From Streptomyces sp. CC208A (lineage in GTDB: Bacteria; Actinomycetota; Actinomycetes; Streptomycetales; Streptomycetaceae), in contig NZ_JASCXN010000001.1 of assembly GCF_030010625.1 (NCBI RefSeq), positions 62,001-126,000 of the forward strand: 64,000 nucleotides of DNA, read 5' to 3'. The translations under genes and the position numbers were made by a program. Each line of letters starts with the position of its first letter. Within the stretch, counting starts at the first letter, position 1. The notes beneath the pieces were generated by a model, which was not told the DNA's origin, did not search any database, and saw only the letters and a list, made by a program, of their open reading frames with translations. Below are positions 1 to 8,499 of this stretch, piece after piece.

Positions 1-477
1 GCCCGCCGAGCAGGTCCGTACGGGGAAGACCCGCAGCATCAGGTCGACGGTCTCGCGGATCGCCCACGCGTGCGCGTACGGCCCGAAGTACCGCACGCCC
101 TTCTTCTTGTGCCCGCGCATGACCTGGACGCGGGGGAACTCCTCGTTCAGCGTGACCGCGAGGTAGGGGTAGCTCTTGTCGTCCCGGTACTTCACGTTGA
201 ACCGGGGGTCGTACTCCTTGATCCAGGAGTACTCCAGCTGAAGCGCCTCCACCTCGGTGGAGACGACGGTCCACTCCACGGAGGCGGCCGTGGTCACCAT
301 GGTGGCGGTCCGCGGGTGCAGGTTCACGAGCGGCTGGAAGTAGTTCGCCAGCCGCTGTTTGAGGGACTTCGCCTTCCCGACGTAGATCACTCGCCGGTGC
401 TCGTCCCGGAACTTGTAGACCCCCGGCGAGTCGGGGATCTGCCCCGGCGCGGGGCGGTAGCTGGAGGGGTCGGCCAT
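1..477 (-). CDS. uvrC: UvrABC excinuclease subunit C, N-terminal part (cut by window edge)
   Basis: Only the first 159 residues lie in the window. They contain the GIY-YIG nuclease core: GVY at residues 19-21, YVGK at 32-35 and the expected catalytic Arg at 42, followed by the conserved [17 protein letters not shown] region. UvrC makes the 3' and 5' incisions around bulky lesions once UvrB is loaded, in the cytoplasm. The ATG at 475-477 gives the normal family N-terminus. No ribosome binding site precedes it, and a TAGGGT -10 box ends 8 bases upstream, so translation is probably leaderless or nearly so. The other two excinuclease genes, uvrA and uvrB, lie within the next 16 kb. Identity is clear; the C-terminal half, with the second nuclease domain, is outside the window. 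Confidence 0.96.
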   Translation of the reverse strand, partial: MADPSSYRPAPGQIPDSPGVYKFRDEHRRVIYVGKAKSLKQRLANYFQPLVNLHPRTATMVTTAASVEWTVVSTEVEALQLEYSWIKEYDPRFNVKYRDDKSYPYLAVTLNEEFPRVQVMRGHKKKGVRYFGPYAHAWAIRETVDLMLRVFPVRTCSAG

Positions 478-484
478 GCTCCCC

Positions 485-507
485 ACCCTACTGGCGGCGA
501 CCGACAC
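485..507 (-). promoter_or_regulatory. RecA-NDp-like promoter of uvrC
   Basis: Reading the minus strand, TGTCGGTC (499-506) is followed by exactly 8 bases and then TAGGGT (485-490). The RecA-NDp consensus of actinobacteria is tTGTCRGTG-N8-TANNNT; here the first T and the last G of the upstream block differ. The -10 box ends 8 bases before the uvrC ATG, which predicts a leaderless transcript. The better matches at uvrB and ogt strengthen the call. Confidence 0.55.
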
Positions 508-698
508 GGAGGGTTGTCGCGCGGGCGCTCCGGGCGGGCGGGGAGGGGCCGGTGCGGGGGTACGGGGCCGGGGCGGGGGTGTCCCCGGGGGTCCCGCGTC
601 GGGTGCGGGCCCGGGCCGCCTTGCGGGCGGCCCGAGCCGTGCGTGCCGTTAGCGGCCTCGTGAGCCGGTTCCCGCCCCGGTCCGGACGGTCCGGAGGG

Positions 699-1544
699 TC
701 AGGACTGCCGGACGTGGCGCGCGGTGGTGCGGCGGCGGAGGGCGGCGGCGCCGGTCAGGGCCAGGGCCGTCACGGCGCCGAGGGCGGCGACCGTGGAGGC
801 GGCGGTGGCCGCGGCGGGCTGGTGGCGGGGTTCACCCGCCGCCACGGCCGACCGCTCGGGGGCTACGGCTCCGGGGGCGACGGCCCCGGGGACCGCGGCC
901 TCGGGGGCGTAGCCGCCGGCCGCGCCCTTGCGGGCGTAGGCGGAGCCGGGGAGTTTGTCGGCGTACGCGCGCGTGACGCGGTCGCGGTAGGCGGCGAGGG
1001 TCGTCCCGTCGCGTCCGACGGCCGCCACCGCGTCCTCGTCCAGCGGCAGCACCTTGCCGCCCTTCTGGACGTACCAGGCGTCGATCTGCGGCTCGCGGAA
1101 GACGAGCCCGCCGGGGAGCCGCCGGGCGCCTTCGCGCGCGTAGCGGATCTCGTCGTCGCCGGTGGCGATGTTCACCACCTGCCAGCCGCCGGGGCGCTTC
1201 ACCGTCCACAGGGACGCCTTCTGCCCGTCGGCGGCGACGGCGAGGCTGGCCCGGTACTCCTCGCGGGCCACGGGCGCGCCCGCCGTACCGGCGACGAACT
1301 CCGCGGAGAGGATCCGTACCGGGACGGAAGCCCCGGATATCCGGGGTGCGGCGGCGGTACGGGAGAGCGCCCCGTCCCGGGCGAAGAAGCGGCCGAGGGT
1401 GGCCAGGGTCTCCGGCGCGGCGGCGGCCTGCTCGGCGGTCGGCGCGACCGGCGTGGCCGGCAGGGGCTCGGCGGCGGCCGGGGAGGCGGCGCCGAGGGCG
1501 AGGAGCGCGGCGGCGGCTCCGGTCACGAGTGCCCGAGTGGTCAT
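699..1544 (-). CDS. secreted, C-terminally membrane-anchored protein coupled to a cysteine protease
   Basis: 281 residues. An N-terminal signal peptide ends around AASPAAA. The mature part has a compact segment with VRILSAEFVAGT, SLWTVKRPGGWQVVNIA and IDAWYVQKGGKVLPLDEDA, followed by a proline/alanine-rich linker, one hydrophobic helix near the C-terminus (STVAALGAVTALALTGAAAL) and an arginine-rich tail. The likely topology is outside the cell, anchored by the C-terminal helix. The upstream protease stop (1547-1549) overlaps a GTG at 1548-1550; the in-frame ATG at 1542-1544 is two codons later, so either start gives translational coupling. I do not recognise a named family. The coupling suggests it is a partner of the protease, for example a cofactor, inhibitor, chaperone or substrate; that is inference. 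Confidence 0.75.
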   Translation of the reverse strand: MTTRALVTGAAAALLALGAASPAAAEPLPATPVAPTAEQAAAAPETLATLGRFFARDGALSRTAAAPRISGASVPVRILSAEFVAGTAGAPVAREEYRASLAVAADGQKASLWTVKRPGGWQVVNIATGDDEIRYAREGARRLPGGLVFREPQIDAWYVQKGGKVLPLDEDAVAAVGRDGTTLAAYRDRVTRAYADKLPGSAYARKGAAGGYAPEAAVPGAVAPGAVAPERSAVAAGEPRHQPAAATAASTVAALGAVTALALTGAAALRRRTTARHVRQS

Positions 1545-1546
1545 GA

Positions 1547-2167
1547 TCACGCCCCGATCCGGTAGAGCGAGTGGGTCCAGGAGAAGGAGGCGTTGTTCAC
1601 GTACCACGCGTGGGAGGCCCAGTTGTAGCGGTTGCTGGAGGGCCAGGGGTCGCCCCAGTACACCCAGCTGTTCGCGTCGTCGTAGCCGTACAGGACGTGC
1701 ATGTGACCGCCGCCGCCCGACCACTGGATGCGGGTCTCGACCGGCCGGCCGGCCTCGATCTCGGCCTGGACGGTGGAGTAGCGCAGCCAGCCGTCGACGT
1801 ACCAGCCGGGGCTGATGCCCGCCCAGCGCAGGCCGGTCTGGACGTTGCCGAGGGTGGCCTGCCAGTTGGGGCAGTCGTAGCCCTGCTGCCGCTGGAAGGC
1901 GGCGTTGCAGAACTGGTTCTGGCTGTAGTTGCGGCCGTACCAGGTGGCGATGGTGTTCCCGGAGGCCGCCCAGCACCAGTTGGTCTTCTGCTGGGCCTGC
2001 ATGGTGATGTTCAGGCGCTTGGCGGCGAGGACGGAGGCGGTCTCGCCCGCCACCGGGGCGGGGGCCGGCGCGGCGGACGCCGAGGCCGCGGTGGGGACGA
2101 GGAGGAGGAGTGCGGCGGCGGCGCACGCCACGAGGCTTCTCTTCCTGTTCTGGGATGGTCTGCGCAT
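1547..2167 (-). CDS. secreted papain-like cysteine protease (C39/C70-like fold)
   Basis: 206 residues. The signal peptide (residues 1 to about 33) has an Arg/Lys start, a Leu/Ala-rich core and ends near SASAAPA. The mature domain has the hallmark QQKTNWCWAAS with the nucleophile Cys65, then the histidine motif GGGGHMHVLYGYD (His155 best fits the catalytic position) and WGDPW with Asp173 as the third catalytic residue. This order (Q..NWCWA, GH, DP) is that of papain-like C39_2 and AvrRpt2-type (C70) domains. Four further Cys residues could form disulfides after export. The ATG is preceded by GGGAGGA at good spacing. The next gene starts on this gene's stop codon. Substrate unknown; a bacteriocin-type ABC partner, as used by true C39 peptidases, is absent. 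Confidence 0.85.
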   Translation of the reverse strand: MRRPSQNRKRSLVACAAAALLLLVPTAASASAAPAPAPVAGETASVLAAKRLNITMQAQQKTNWCWAASGNTIATWYGRNYSQNQFCNAAFQRQQGYDCPNWQATLGNVQTGLRWAGISPGWYVDGWLRYSTVQAEIEAGRPVETRIQWSGGGGHMHVLYGYDDANSWVYWGDPWPSSNRYNWASHAWYVNNASFSWTHSLYRIGA

Positions 2168-2235
2168 GGGGGTTCCTCCCAGTGCGGGGGGTGGGGATGA
2201 GTGGGGGGTGGAGGTGGCGTCCGGACACCGCTTGG

Positions 2236-2264
2236 AGCATCGGTCGTTGTCGGGAGCGGGTCAA
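2236..2264 (-). promoter_or_regulatory. predicted -35/-10 promoter of the protease operon
   Basis: On the minus strand TTGACC (2259-2264) is separated by exactly 17 bases from GATGCT (2236-2241), a good fit to a housekeeping HrdB promoter. It lies about 70 bases before the protease start, which has its own strong ribosome binding site. The assignment rests only on sequence. Confidence 0.5.
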
Positions 2265-2298
2265 CACGCTTCAATGCGGGGTGACATCGGGCTGTGAA

Positions 2299-2390
2299 CG
2301 GTGTGGCGCGCGTGTGAACGCGCCACACCGTCCACCAGCCCGTCCGCCGTCCGGACCGCGTCGGTCCGTGCCCCGGGCGTGAACGTTCAC
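2299..2390. repeat. inverted repeats with GTGAACG motifs between divergent genes
   Basis: Positions 2299-2310 and 2319-2330 form a perfect 12-bp inverted repeat (CGGTGTGGCGCG) around an 8-base loop. At 2379-2390 lies a perfect 12-bp palindrome, GTGAACGTTCAC. The heptamer GTGAACG occurs three times on the plus strand in about 95 bases, plus once inverted as part of the palindrome. The block sits between the protease operon and the divergent HTH gene, so it may hold operators. A hairpin acting on RNA is the alternative for the first repeat. Confidence 0.55.
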
Positions 2391-2456
2391 CCCGCAGACC
2401 GCGCACACCGCGTACGCCGGGGACATCCCGTACGCCGAGGACACCGAGGAGGCCGT

Positions 2457-3386
2457 GTGAGCCACACCGAGGCCGATCTGGTGCAGCTGCTGCACACCGG
2501 CCCCTTCCACCTGGCCCTGCGCACCGCGCTCGCCGTGCGCGGTCTGCCGCTCCAGCGGGTGCAGCACCATCTCGCCCATCGGGGGGTCAAGGTCGGGGTG
2601 ACCTCGCTGAGTTACTGGCAGCAGGGCGCCCGGCGGCCGCAGCGGCCGGAGTCCCTGAAGGCCGTCCGGGCCCTTGAGGAGGTGCTCCAGCTGCCGGGGA
2701 ACTCACTGCTGCGGCTGCTGGCGGAGGACGCGGCGGCCCGGGAGGGAACGGAACGGCCGATGGTCCGCTCGTACCGCTCGCTGGTGGAGGCGTCGGGGGC
2801 GGTGGAGGAGCTCTTCGCGGAGCTGGAGTCACCGACGGACGGCGGGCTGCACACGGTGGGCCACCACGAACGGGTGCGGATAGGGCCGGCCAGGGAGCTG
2901 GTGGGGCGCACCTCGGAGCACGTGGTGCGGGCGCACCGGGACGGCGTCGACCGCTACCTCGCGATCCACCACGGCGACCCGGGGTGCGACCCGGCGCGGG
3001 TGCGGGTGCGGGCGGTGGAGAACTGCCGCACGGGGCGGGTGCGCTGGCACGCCGGTACGGGGGTGCTGGTCGCCGAGCTGCTCTTCGACGCGCGGCTGCG
3101 GGCCGGGGACACCCATCTGTTCTCGTACGGCTTCGAGGACGGGACGGCCGGGCCGAGCGGCGAGTACCTCCGCGGCTTCAACTTCGCGGGCGGGCAGTAC
3201 GTGCTCCAGGTGGCCTTCGACGAGGCGGCGCTGCCGGTACGGTGCCGGCGCTTCACCCAGGCCTCGGCGGGCGCGCCGCGCGGTGGCCGTACGGAGCTGA
3301 CCCTCAACGGCCGGCACCGCACGGTGCACCTCGTGGAGCAGGGGGTGCGCCCCGGGATCCTGGGGATCGACTGGGACTGGGAGTGA
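2457..3386 (+). CDS. HTH (XRE-like) DNA-binding protein, probable transcriptional regulator
   Basis: 309 residues from the GTG at 2457. This start gives the N-terminus SHTEADLVQLLHTGPFH, and upstream in-frame sequence is repeat-rich and unlikely to code. Residues about 15-80 read as a helix-turn-helix related to the XRE group: LALRTALAVRGLPLQRVQHHLA, then VTSLSYWQQGARRPQRPESLKAVRALEEVL, which resembles the recognition helix and following helices. The remaining 220 residues are a conserved-looking, mostly beta domain without recognised catalytic motifs. It is transcribed away from the secreted protease operon, with palindromes between them, so it may control itself or that operon. The DNA-binding call is moderate; the regulatory target is inference. 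Confidence 0.7.
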   Translation: MSHTEADLVQLLHTGPFHLALRTALAVRGLPLQRVQHHLAHRGVKVGVTSLSYWQQGARRPQRPESLKAVRALEEVLQLPGNSLLRLLAEDAAAREGTERPMVRSYRSLVEASGAVEELFAELESPTDGGLHTVGHHERVRIGPARELVGRTSEHVVRAHRDGVDRYLAIHHGDPGCDPARVRVRAVENCRTGRVRWHAGTGVLVAELLFDARLRAGDTHLFSYGFEDGTAGPSGEYLRGFNFAGGQYVLQVAFDEAALPVRCRRFTQASAGAPRGGRTELTLNGRHRTVHLVEQGVRPGILGIDWDWE

Positions 3387-3410
3387 GCGGACCCCTCGGG
3401 GCGGCCCGGC

Positions 3411-3848
3411 TCAGGCGCTGGGCGCGGCCTTCGGACCGGCGACCAGCGTGCCGTTCTCGACCCGGACCTCGACCTCGGGGAGCGGGACGGTGGCGGGTCC
3501 CTTGAGGGCCTTGCCGGTGGTGCAGTCGAAGCGGCTGCCGTGGCAGGGGCAGTTGCCCTCGTTGTCCTCGATCTTGTCGAGGACACAGCCGGCGTGGGTG
3601 CACTGGGCGCTGAACGCCTTGTACTGCCCCTTGGCCGGGCAGCTCACGAGCACCCGCTGCTCACGGTAGAGCTTGGCCCCGCCGACCGGCACCTCGTCCG
3701 GCGACCCGAGCGGGACCGGCGCGGTCGGGGTCGGCACCTGGGCGTGCCCCAGCTTGGAATCGGTGGAGCAGGCGGCGACTCCCAGCCCGGCGGCACCGGC
3801 GAGAGCGGCGCCCTTCAGAACGGTGCGGCGGGTGGACTGGCCGGACAT
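3411..3848 (-). CDS. Rieske (2Fe-2S) iron-sulfur lipoprotein
   Basis: 145 residues. The N-terminus combines a twin-arginine motif (STRRTVLKG) with a lipobox, GVAAC with Cys27, so a folded iron-sulfur protein exported by Tat and lipid-anchored outside the membrane is expected. The Rieske cluster ligands are all present: Cys83-x-His85 and Cys100-x-x-His103, and the two extra cysteines Cys88 and Cys102 fit the usual stabilising disulfide (CTHAGC and CPCHGSRF). Its size fits the small stand-alone Rieske proteins of Streptomyces, not the larger QcrA of the bc1 complex. Redox partner unknown. It converges on the HTH gene with 24 bases between the stops. Confidence 0.93.
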   Translation of the reverse strand: MSGQSTRRTVLKGAALAGAAGLGVAACSTDSKLGHAQVPTPTAPVPLGSPDEVPVGGAKLYREQRVLVSCPAKGQYKAFSAQCTHAGCVLDKIEDNEGNCPCHGSRFDCTTGKALKGPATVPLPEVEVRVENGTLVAGPKAAPSA

Positions 3849-4514
3849 GGTCGCTCCACGTGGTGACGGAGGAAGGGTGGTCGCCCCCGACGATACCCGC
3901 GCCGTTCTGCCCGGTTCCGCCCGCCCCTGGCGCCGGACGGAACGGCTGCGGGGCGGACCGGGATGCCGGGCGGGCAGGAGGCCCGTGCGGAGGCGGGCGC
4001 CCCCCCGCCACCCCGTACCGGCTCGCCGCACGCCGCGCACCACGGACCCGTGCACCGCCCCCGTACCCGACGCCCCACCGCCTCCACGGACGTCGGACGG
4101 GATACCCGGCCGGGGCGGGATGTTTGTGCGGAGGCGAGCGCCCGGACCATGCGCCCCCGCCGCCCCGGTACGAATCCGGGAGCCGGCCCCGTGCACGACA
4201 CCCTCTGGCCCCGCCCGCCGGGCGGCCAGGGCCGGGCGCTCAGAGGCCGAGCCCGTATGCGATGTCCCACGCCACCGGCCCCGCCGTACGGGACACGGCC
4301 TCAGCCCGCCGAGCACCGGGGCCGGGGACGGGGCCGAGGCCGGGGAGCCGAACCCCTACGCGCCCCCCACACCACCGGCCCCGCCGCGCGGGGCACGGCC
4401 CCACCTCGTCGGATACCGGGGCCGAGGCCGGAGCATCCGGCAGGGTGCCGCGTCGACCGGCCGGAGGCAGTCGGCCCCCTGCGGGGGCGACTGACGCCCA
4501 CGCGGCCGACGGCA
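3849..4514. other. repeat-rich intergenic region, no credible gene
   Basis: About 670 bases between the Rieske start and the uvrA terminator. Open frames cross it on both strands but lack family resemblance, ribosome binding sites and codon bias. It holds degenerate direct repeats. GTGCGGAGGCGGGCGCCC at 3985-4002 recurs with one change at 4126-4143 (141-base period). A CACCGGCCCCGCCG block at about 4273-4300 recurs at 4373-4400 (100-base period), and the similarity extends into the flanks on both sides with a 12-base indel. The start of the region must also carry the Rieske promoter. Confidence 0.6.
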
Positions 4515-4559
4515 CGCCGGGCCGTCCGGGCCCCTCGGGACCCGCCGGACGGCCCGGCG
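4515..4559 (-). terminator. uvrA transcription terminator hairpin
   Basis: A perfect 15-bp inverted repeat (arms 4515-4529 and 4545-4559, CGCCGGGCCGTCCGG) with a 15-base loop begins 7 bases after the uvrA stop. It has no U-tract, which is usual for Streptomyces terminators. Confidence 0.75.
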
Positions 4560-4565
4560 CCGGCG

Positions 4566-7500
4566 TCATGCCTTGCGGGTGCGGGCCGTCGTCTTCTTGG
4601 CCGGCGCCGCCTTGGCGGACTTGGCGGTCTTGGCGGCGGCCGTCTTCTTCGCGACCGCCGCCGTCTTCTTGACCGCGGCCGTCTTCTTCACCACGGCCGC
4701 CTTCTTCGCCGTCCCGCGTGCCGCAGACACCCCCGCGTCGCTGATCCGGTCGGGGCCGAGGATCTCGCGGAGGAACTTGCCGGTGTGGCTGGCCGGCTCC
4801 GAGGCGACCTCCTCGGGGGTGCCCTCGGCGACGACCATGCCGCCGCCACTGCCGCCCTCCGGGCCCATGTCGATGATCCAGTCCGCGGTCTTGATGACGT
4901 CCAGGTTGTGCTCGATGACGATCACCGAGTTGCCCTTGTCGACGAGGCCGGACAGCACCTTGATCAGCTTCGAGATGTCCTCGAAGTGCAGACCGGTGGT
5001 CGGCTCGTCCAGGACGTAGACCGTGCGACCGGTCGACCGCTTCTGGAGCTCGGACGCGAGCTTGACGCGCTGCGCCTCGCCGCCGGAGAGCGTCGGCGCC
5101 GACTGGCCGAGCCGGACGTACCCGAGCCCGACCTCGTTGAGCGTCCGCAGGTGGCGGGCGATCGTGGGGACGGCCTCGAAGAAGTCGAGGGCCTCCTCGA
5201 TCGGCATGTCCAGGACCTCGGCGATGGACTTGCCCTTGTAGTGGACCTCCAGGGTCTCCCGGTTGTACCGGGCCCCGTGGCAGACCTCGCACGGCACGTA
5301 GACGTCCGGGAGGAAGTTCATCTCGATCTTGATCGTGCCGTCGCCGGAGCAGTTCTCGCAGCGGCCGCCCTTGACGTTGAAGGAGAAGCGGCCGGGCAGG
5401 TAGCCCCGTACCTTCGCCTCCATCGTCTCCGCGAAGAGCTTGCGGACGTGGTCGAAGACGCCGGTGTACGTCGCCGGGTTGGAGCGCGGGGTGCGGCCGA
5501 TCGGCGACTGGTCGACGTGCACGACCTTGTCGACGAGGTCGTCGCCCGCCACGCGCGTGTGGCGGCCGGGAACGGTCTTGGCGCCGTTCAGCTCGCGTGC
5601 CAGGTGGGTGTAGAGGATGTCGTTGACCAGCGTCGACTTTCCGGATCCGGAGACACCGGTGACGGCGGTGAGGACGCCCAGCGGGAAGGAGACGTCGATG
5701 TCCCGCAGGTTGTTCTCCCGGGCGCCGTGCACGGTGAGCAGCCGGCCGGGGTCGACGGGGCGGCGGACCTCCGGGGTGGTGATCGCCTTCCGGCCGGACA
5801 GGTACTGCCCGGTCATCGACTCCTCGTTGGCCAGGAGCTCCGTCAAGGTGCCGGAGTGGACGACCTTGCCGCCGTGCTCTCCGGCGCCGGGGCCGATGTC
5901 GACGACCCAGTCGGCGACCTTGATGGTGTCCTCGTCGTGCTCGACGACGATGAGCGTGTTGCCCATGTCGCGGAGGCGGACGAGGGTCTCGATCAGGCGG
6001 TGGTTGTCGCGCTGGTGGAGGCCGATGGACGGCTCGTCGAGCACATAGAGCACGCCGACGAGACCGGAGCCGATCTGGGTGGCGAGCCGGATGCGCTGGG
6101 CCTCGCCGCCGGAGAGGGTGCCGGCCGCGCGGTTGAGCGAGAGGTAGTCGAGGCCGACGTCGACGAGGAAGCGCAGTCGCTCGTTGACCTCCTTGAGGAC
6201 ACGTTCGGCGATCCGCTTGTCGCGGGCGCTGAGCGTCAGGCGGGAGAGGAACTCGGCGCAGTCGCTGATGGACATGGCGGAGACCTCGGCGATGGACTTG
6301 TCCATCACGGTGACCGCGAGCACGATCGGCTTGAGCCGGGTGCCGTGGCAGGTGGGGCAGGGCACCTCGCGCATGTAGCCCTCGAAGCGCTCCCGGCTGG
6401 AGTCGCTCTCGGCCTCGCTGTGCCGCCGCTTCACGAAGGAGACGGCACCCTCGAAGGCGGGGCTGGTCCAGGCGCGCTCGCGCCCGTACCGGTTGCGGTA
6501 GCGCACCTCGATCTGGGTCTTGTGGCCGTGCATGAGGGCCTTCTTGGCCCGCTGCGGGAGGCCCGCGTAGGGGATGTCGGTGCGGAAGCCGAGGGCCTGG
6601 GAGAGGCCGTCGATCATCCGGCCGAAGTACTCCTTGGTGTGGCCGTGGGACCAGGGGTGGATGGCGCCCTCGTCGAGGGACTTCTCCTCGTCGGGGACGA
6701 CCAGCTCGGGGTCGACCTCCATGCGGGTGCCGATGCCGGTGCAGTCGGGGCAGGCGCCGAAGGGCGAGTTGAAGGAGAAGGAGCGGGGCTCCAGCTCCTC
6801 GAAGGAGAGGTCGTCGTAGGGGCAGTAGAGGTGCTCCGAGTACATCCGCTCGCGCTCGGGGTCGTCCTCGGGGAGGTCGACGAAGTCGAGCACGACCATG
6901 CCGCCGGAGAGGCCGAGGGCGGTCTCGACGGAGTCGGTGAGGCGGCGCTTGGCGCTGTCCTTCACGGTGAGGCGGTCGACGACCACCTCGATGGTGTGCT
7001 TCTCCTGCTTCTTCAGCGTCGGCGGCTCGCTGAGCTGGATCGTCTTCCCGTCGACCCGGGCACGGCTGTAGCCCTTGGTCTGAAGGTCGGCGAAGAGGTC
7101 GACGAACTCGCCCTTGCGCTCGCGCACCAGCGGGGAGAGCACCTGGAAGCGGCTGCCCTCGGGGAGCTCCAGGACCTTGTCGACGATGGCCTGCGGCGAC
7201 TGGCGGGAGATCGGCCGACGGCACTCGGGACAGTGCGGCTTGCCGATGCGGGCGAAGAGGAGGCGGAGGTAGTCGTAGACCTCGGTGATGGTGCCGACCG
7301 TGGAGCGCGGGTTGCGCGAGGTCGACTTCTGGTCGATGGAGACGGCGGGCGAGAGCCCCTCGATGAAGTCCACGTCCGGCTTGTCCATCTGGCCGAGGAA
7401 CTGCCGGGCGTACGAGGAGAGCGACTCGACGTACCGGCGCTGCCCCTCGGCGAAGATCGTGTCGAACGCGAGGGAGGACTTGCCCGACCCCGAGAGTCCG

Positions 7501-7592
7501 GTGAAGACGATGAGGGCGTCACGGGGGAGGTCGAGCGAGACGTTCTTGAGGTTGTGCTCGCGCGCGCCACGGACGATGAGACGGTCGGCCAC
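4566..7592 (-). CDS. uvrA: UvrABC excinuclease subunit A (damage-recognition ATPase)
   Basis: 1008 residues, normal for actinobacterial UvrA. It recognises lesions as a dimer and loads UvrB. There are two ABC ATPase modules: Walker [10 protein letters not shown] at residues 32-40, with the second GVSGSGKST near 645-655; signature LSGGEAQR occurs in both halves, with [10 protein letters not shown] and [10 protein letters not shown] after them. Zinc-binding cysteines are visible as CPEC and in the CENC...CEVC pair. The GTG at 7592 gives the family start [17 protein letters not shown] and follows AAGAAAGGTG; the open frame runs further upstream but without similarity. The last 45 or so residues (4566 to about 4710) are an odd Lys/Ala/Thr tail of KKTAA-like units resembling a histone-H1 tail, likely a nonspecific DNA-binding extension. 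Confidence 0.98.
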   Translation of the reverse strand: MADRLIVRGAREHNLKNVSLDLPRDALIVFTGLSGSGKSSLAFDTIFAEGQRRYVESLSSYARQFLGQMDKPDVDFIEGLSPAVSIDQKSTSRNPRSTVGTITEVYDYLRLLFARIGKPHCPECRRPISRQSPQAIVDKVLELPEGSRFQVLSPLVRERKGEFVDLFADLQTKGYSRARVDGKTIQLSEPPTLKKQEKHTIEVVVDRLTVKDSAKRRLTDSVETALGLSGGMVVLDFVDLPEDDPERERMYSEHLYCPYDDLSFEELEPRSFSFNSPFGACPDCTGIGTRMEVDPELVVPDEEKSLDEGAIHPWSHGHTKEYFGRMIDGLSQALGFRTDIPYAGLPQRAKKALMHGHKTQIEVRYRNRYGRERAWTSPAFEGAVSFVKRRHSEAESDSSRERFEGYMREVPCPTCHGTRLKPIVLAVTVMDKSIAEVSAMSISDCAEFLSRLTLSARDKRIAERVLKEVNERLRFLVDVGLDYLSLNRAAGTLSGGEAQRIRLATQIGSGLVGVLYVLDEPSIGLHQRDNHRLIETLVRLRDMGNTLIVVEHDEDTIKVADWVVDIGPGAGEHGGKVVHSGTLTELLANEESMTGQYLSGRKAITTPEVRRPVDPGRLLTVHGARENNLRDIDVSFPLGVLTAVTGVSGSGKSTLVNDILYTHLARELNGAKTVPGRHTRVAGDDLVDKVVHVDQSPIGRTPRSNPATYTGVFDHVRKLFAETMEAKVRGYLPGRFSFNVKGGRCENCSGDGTIKIEMNFLPDVYVPCEVCHGARYNRETLEVHYKGKSIAEVLDMPIEEALDFFEAVPTIARHLRTLNEVGLGYVRLGQSAPTLSGGEAQRVKLASELQKRSTGRTVYVLDEPTTGLHFEDISKLIKVLSGLVDKGNSVIVIEHNLDVIKTADWIIDMGPEGGSGGGMVVAEGTPEEVASEPASHTGKFLREILGPDRISDAGVSAARGTAKKAAVVKKTAAVKKTAAVAKKTAAAKTAKSAKAAPAKKTTARTRKA

Positions 7593-7714
7593 GCCGGTCC
7601 GCACCTTTCTTGAGAGAGCGGATGGAGAGCGGATGTGCCTGAACACCCGACAGGCGCTCAACAACCAAGGATGCCCGATGCTTCCTCGTCCGTCGGTCGC
7701 CACCACCGAGCCTA

Positions 7715-7730
7715 TAGCACGTACATTCGA
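7715..7730 (-). promoter_or_regulatory. degenerate LexA-box-like site upstream of uvrA
   Basis: On the minus strand TCGAATGTACGTGCTA matches 11 of 16 positions of the actinobacterial SOS palindrome TCGAACATATGTTCGA, with one intact half. A possible -10 box (TATAGG or TAGGCT) overlaps its downstream end. The second half is poor, so this is only a candidate. No RecA-NDp element was found here, unlike at uvrB and uvrC. Confidence 0.25.
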
Positions 7731-7789
7731 TTTTCGGGGCTCGCCCGTCTGCTTCACCCGAACGAGTGGTCGGCGCTAGGGTCGGCGCC

Positions 7790-8479
7790 ATGATCGATCA
7801 CGAGCGTGACCTCGCCTCCCTGCGCGAGGCGACCGAGCGGCTGCTGACCGACGCCGCCTCCTGGGACAACGCCTCCGTCGCCGAGCCGTCACGGCTTCCC
7901 GGCTGGACCCGCGGCCACGTCCTCGCCCACCTGGCCCGGAACGCCGACGCCCTGGTGAACGTCCTCGAAGGCCGCCCGATGTACGCGAGCGCCGAGACGC
8001 GCGACGCGGACATCGAGCGCGACGCCCCCCGCCCCCTCGACGTCCAGCTCGCCGACGTGCGCGCGACGGCCGACCGCTTCCAGGAGGCGACCGCCGCGCC
8101 CGCCGACTGGAGCCGCACCGTCGAGCTGCGCAACGGCGTCACCGACAGCGCCTCCCGGATCCCCTTCCGCCGCTGGGTCGAGGTGGCCCTGCACCACGTG
8201 GACCTCGGCTGCGGCTACGAGCTCGAGGACCTCCCCGAGGAGTTCGTCCAGCGCGAGATCGACTTCCTCACCGAGCGGTTCGCCGGTCACCGGGACGTCC
8301 CCGCGACCGCCGTCCGCGCCGACGACGGCGGGGTGTGGACGACCGGCGGCGGCGCCGAGGGCGGGCCCGTGACCGTCTCCGGACCGGCCCCCGAGCTGCT
8401 CGGCTGGCTGGCCGGCCGCCGCGACGGTTCGGCCCTGAAGGCCGAGGGCGGCCCGCTCCCCCAGCTCCCGCCGCTGTAG
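7790..8479 (+). CDS. maleylpyruvate isomerase-family mycothiol-dependent enzyme (DinB-like fold)
   Basis: 229 residues. The sequence has the family layout: an N-terminal four-helix DinB-like domain with WDNASVAEPSRLPGWTRGHVLAHLARNADAL (His near 44 is a metal ligand in the family), RWVEVALHHVDLGCGYELEDLP with the HHVD pair near the middle, and a C-terminal alpha/beta domain ending in GPAPELLGWLAGR. Relatives use mycothiol, the actinobacterial thiol cofactor, for isomerisation or detoxification; the substrate of this one cannot be told. The ATG lies 8 bases after a TAGGGT -10-like box, so the transcript may be leaderless. It is divergent from uvrA. Confidence 0.85.
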   Translation: MIDHERDLASLREATERLLTDAASWDNASVAEPSRLPGWTRGHVLAHLARNADALVNVLEGRPMYASAETRDADIERDAPRPLDVQLADVRATADRFQEATAAPADWSRTVELRNGVTDSASRIPFRRWVEVALHHVDLGCGYELEDLPEEFVQREIDFLTERFAGHRDVPATAVRADDGGVWTTGGGAEGGPVTVSGPAPELLGWLAGRRDGSALKAEGGPLPQLPPL

Positions 8480-8499
8480 GCCGGGCTTCCCCGGGACCG

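Noticed and set aside
3963..7613. 1216-residue open frame on the plus strand opposite uvrA
   Set aside because: Composition is Val/Asp/Glu/Gly-rich as expected from the complement of a GC-rich gene; uvrA is certain on the other strand, and no domain is seen.
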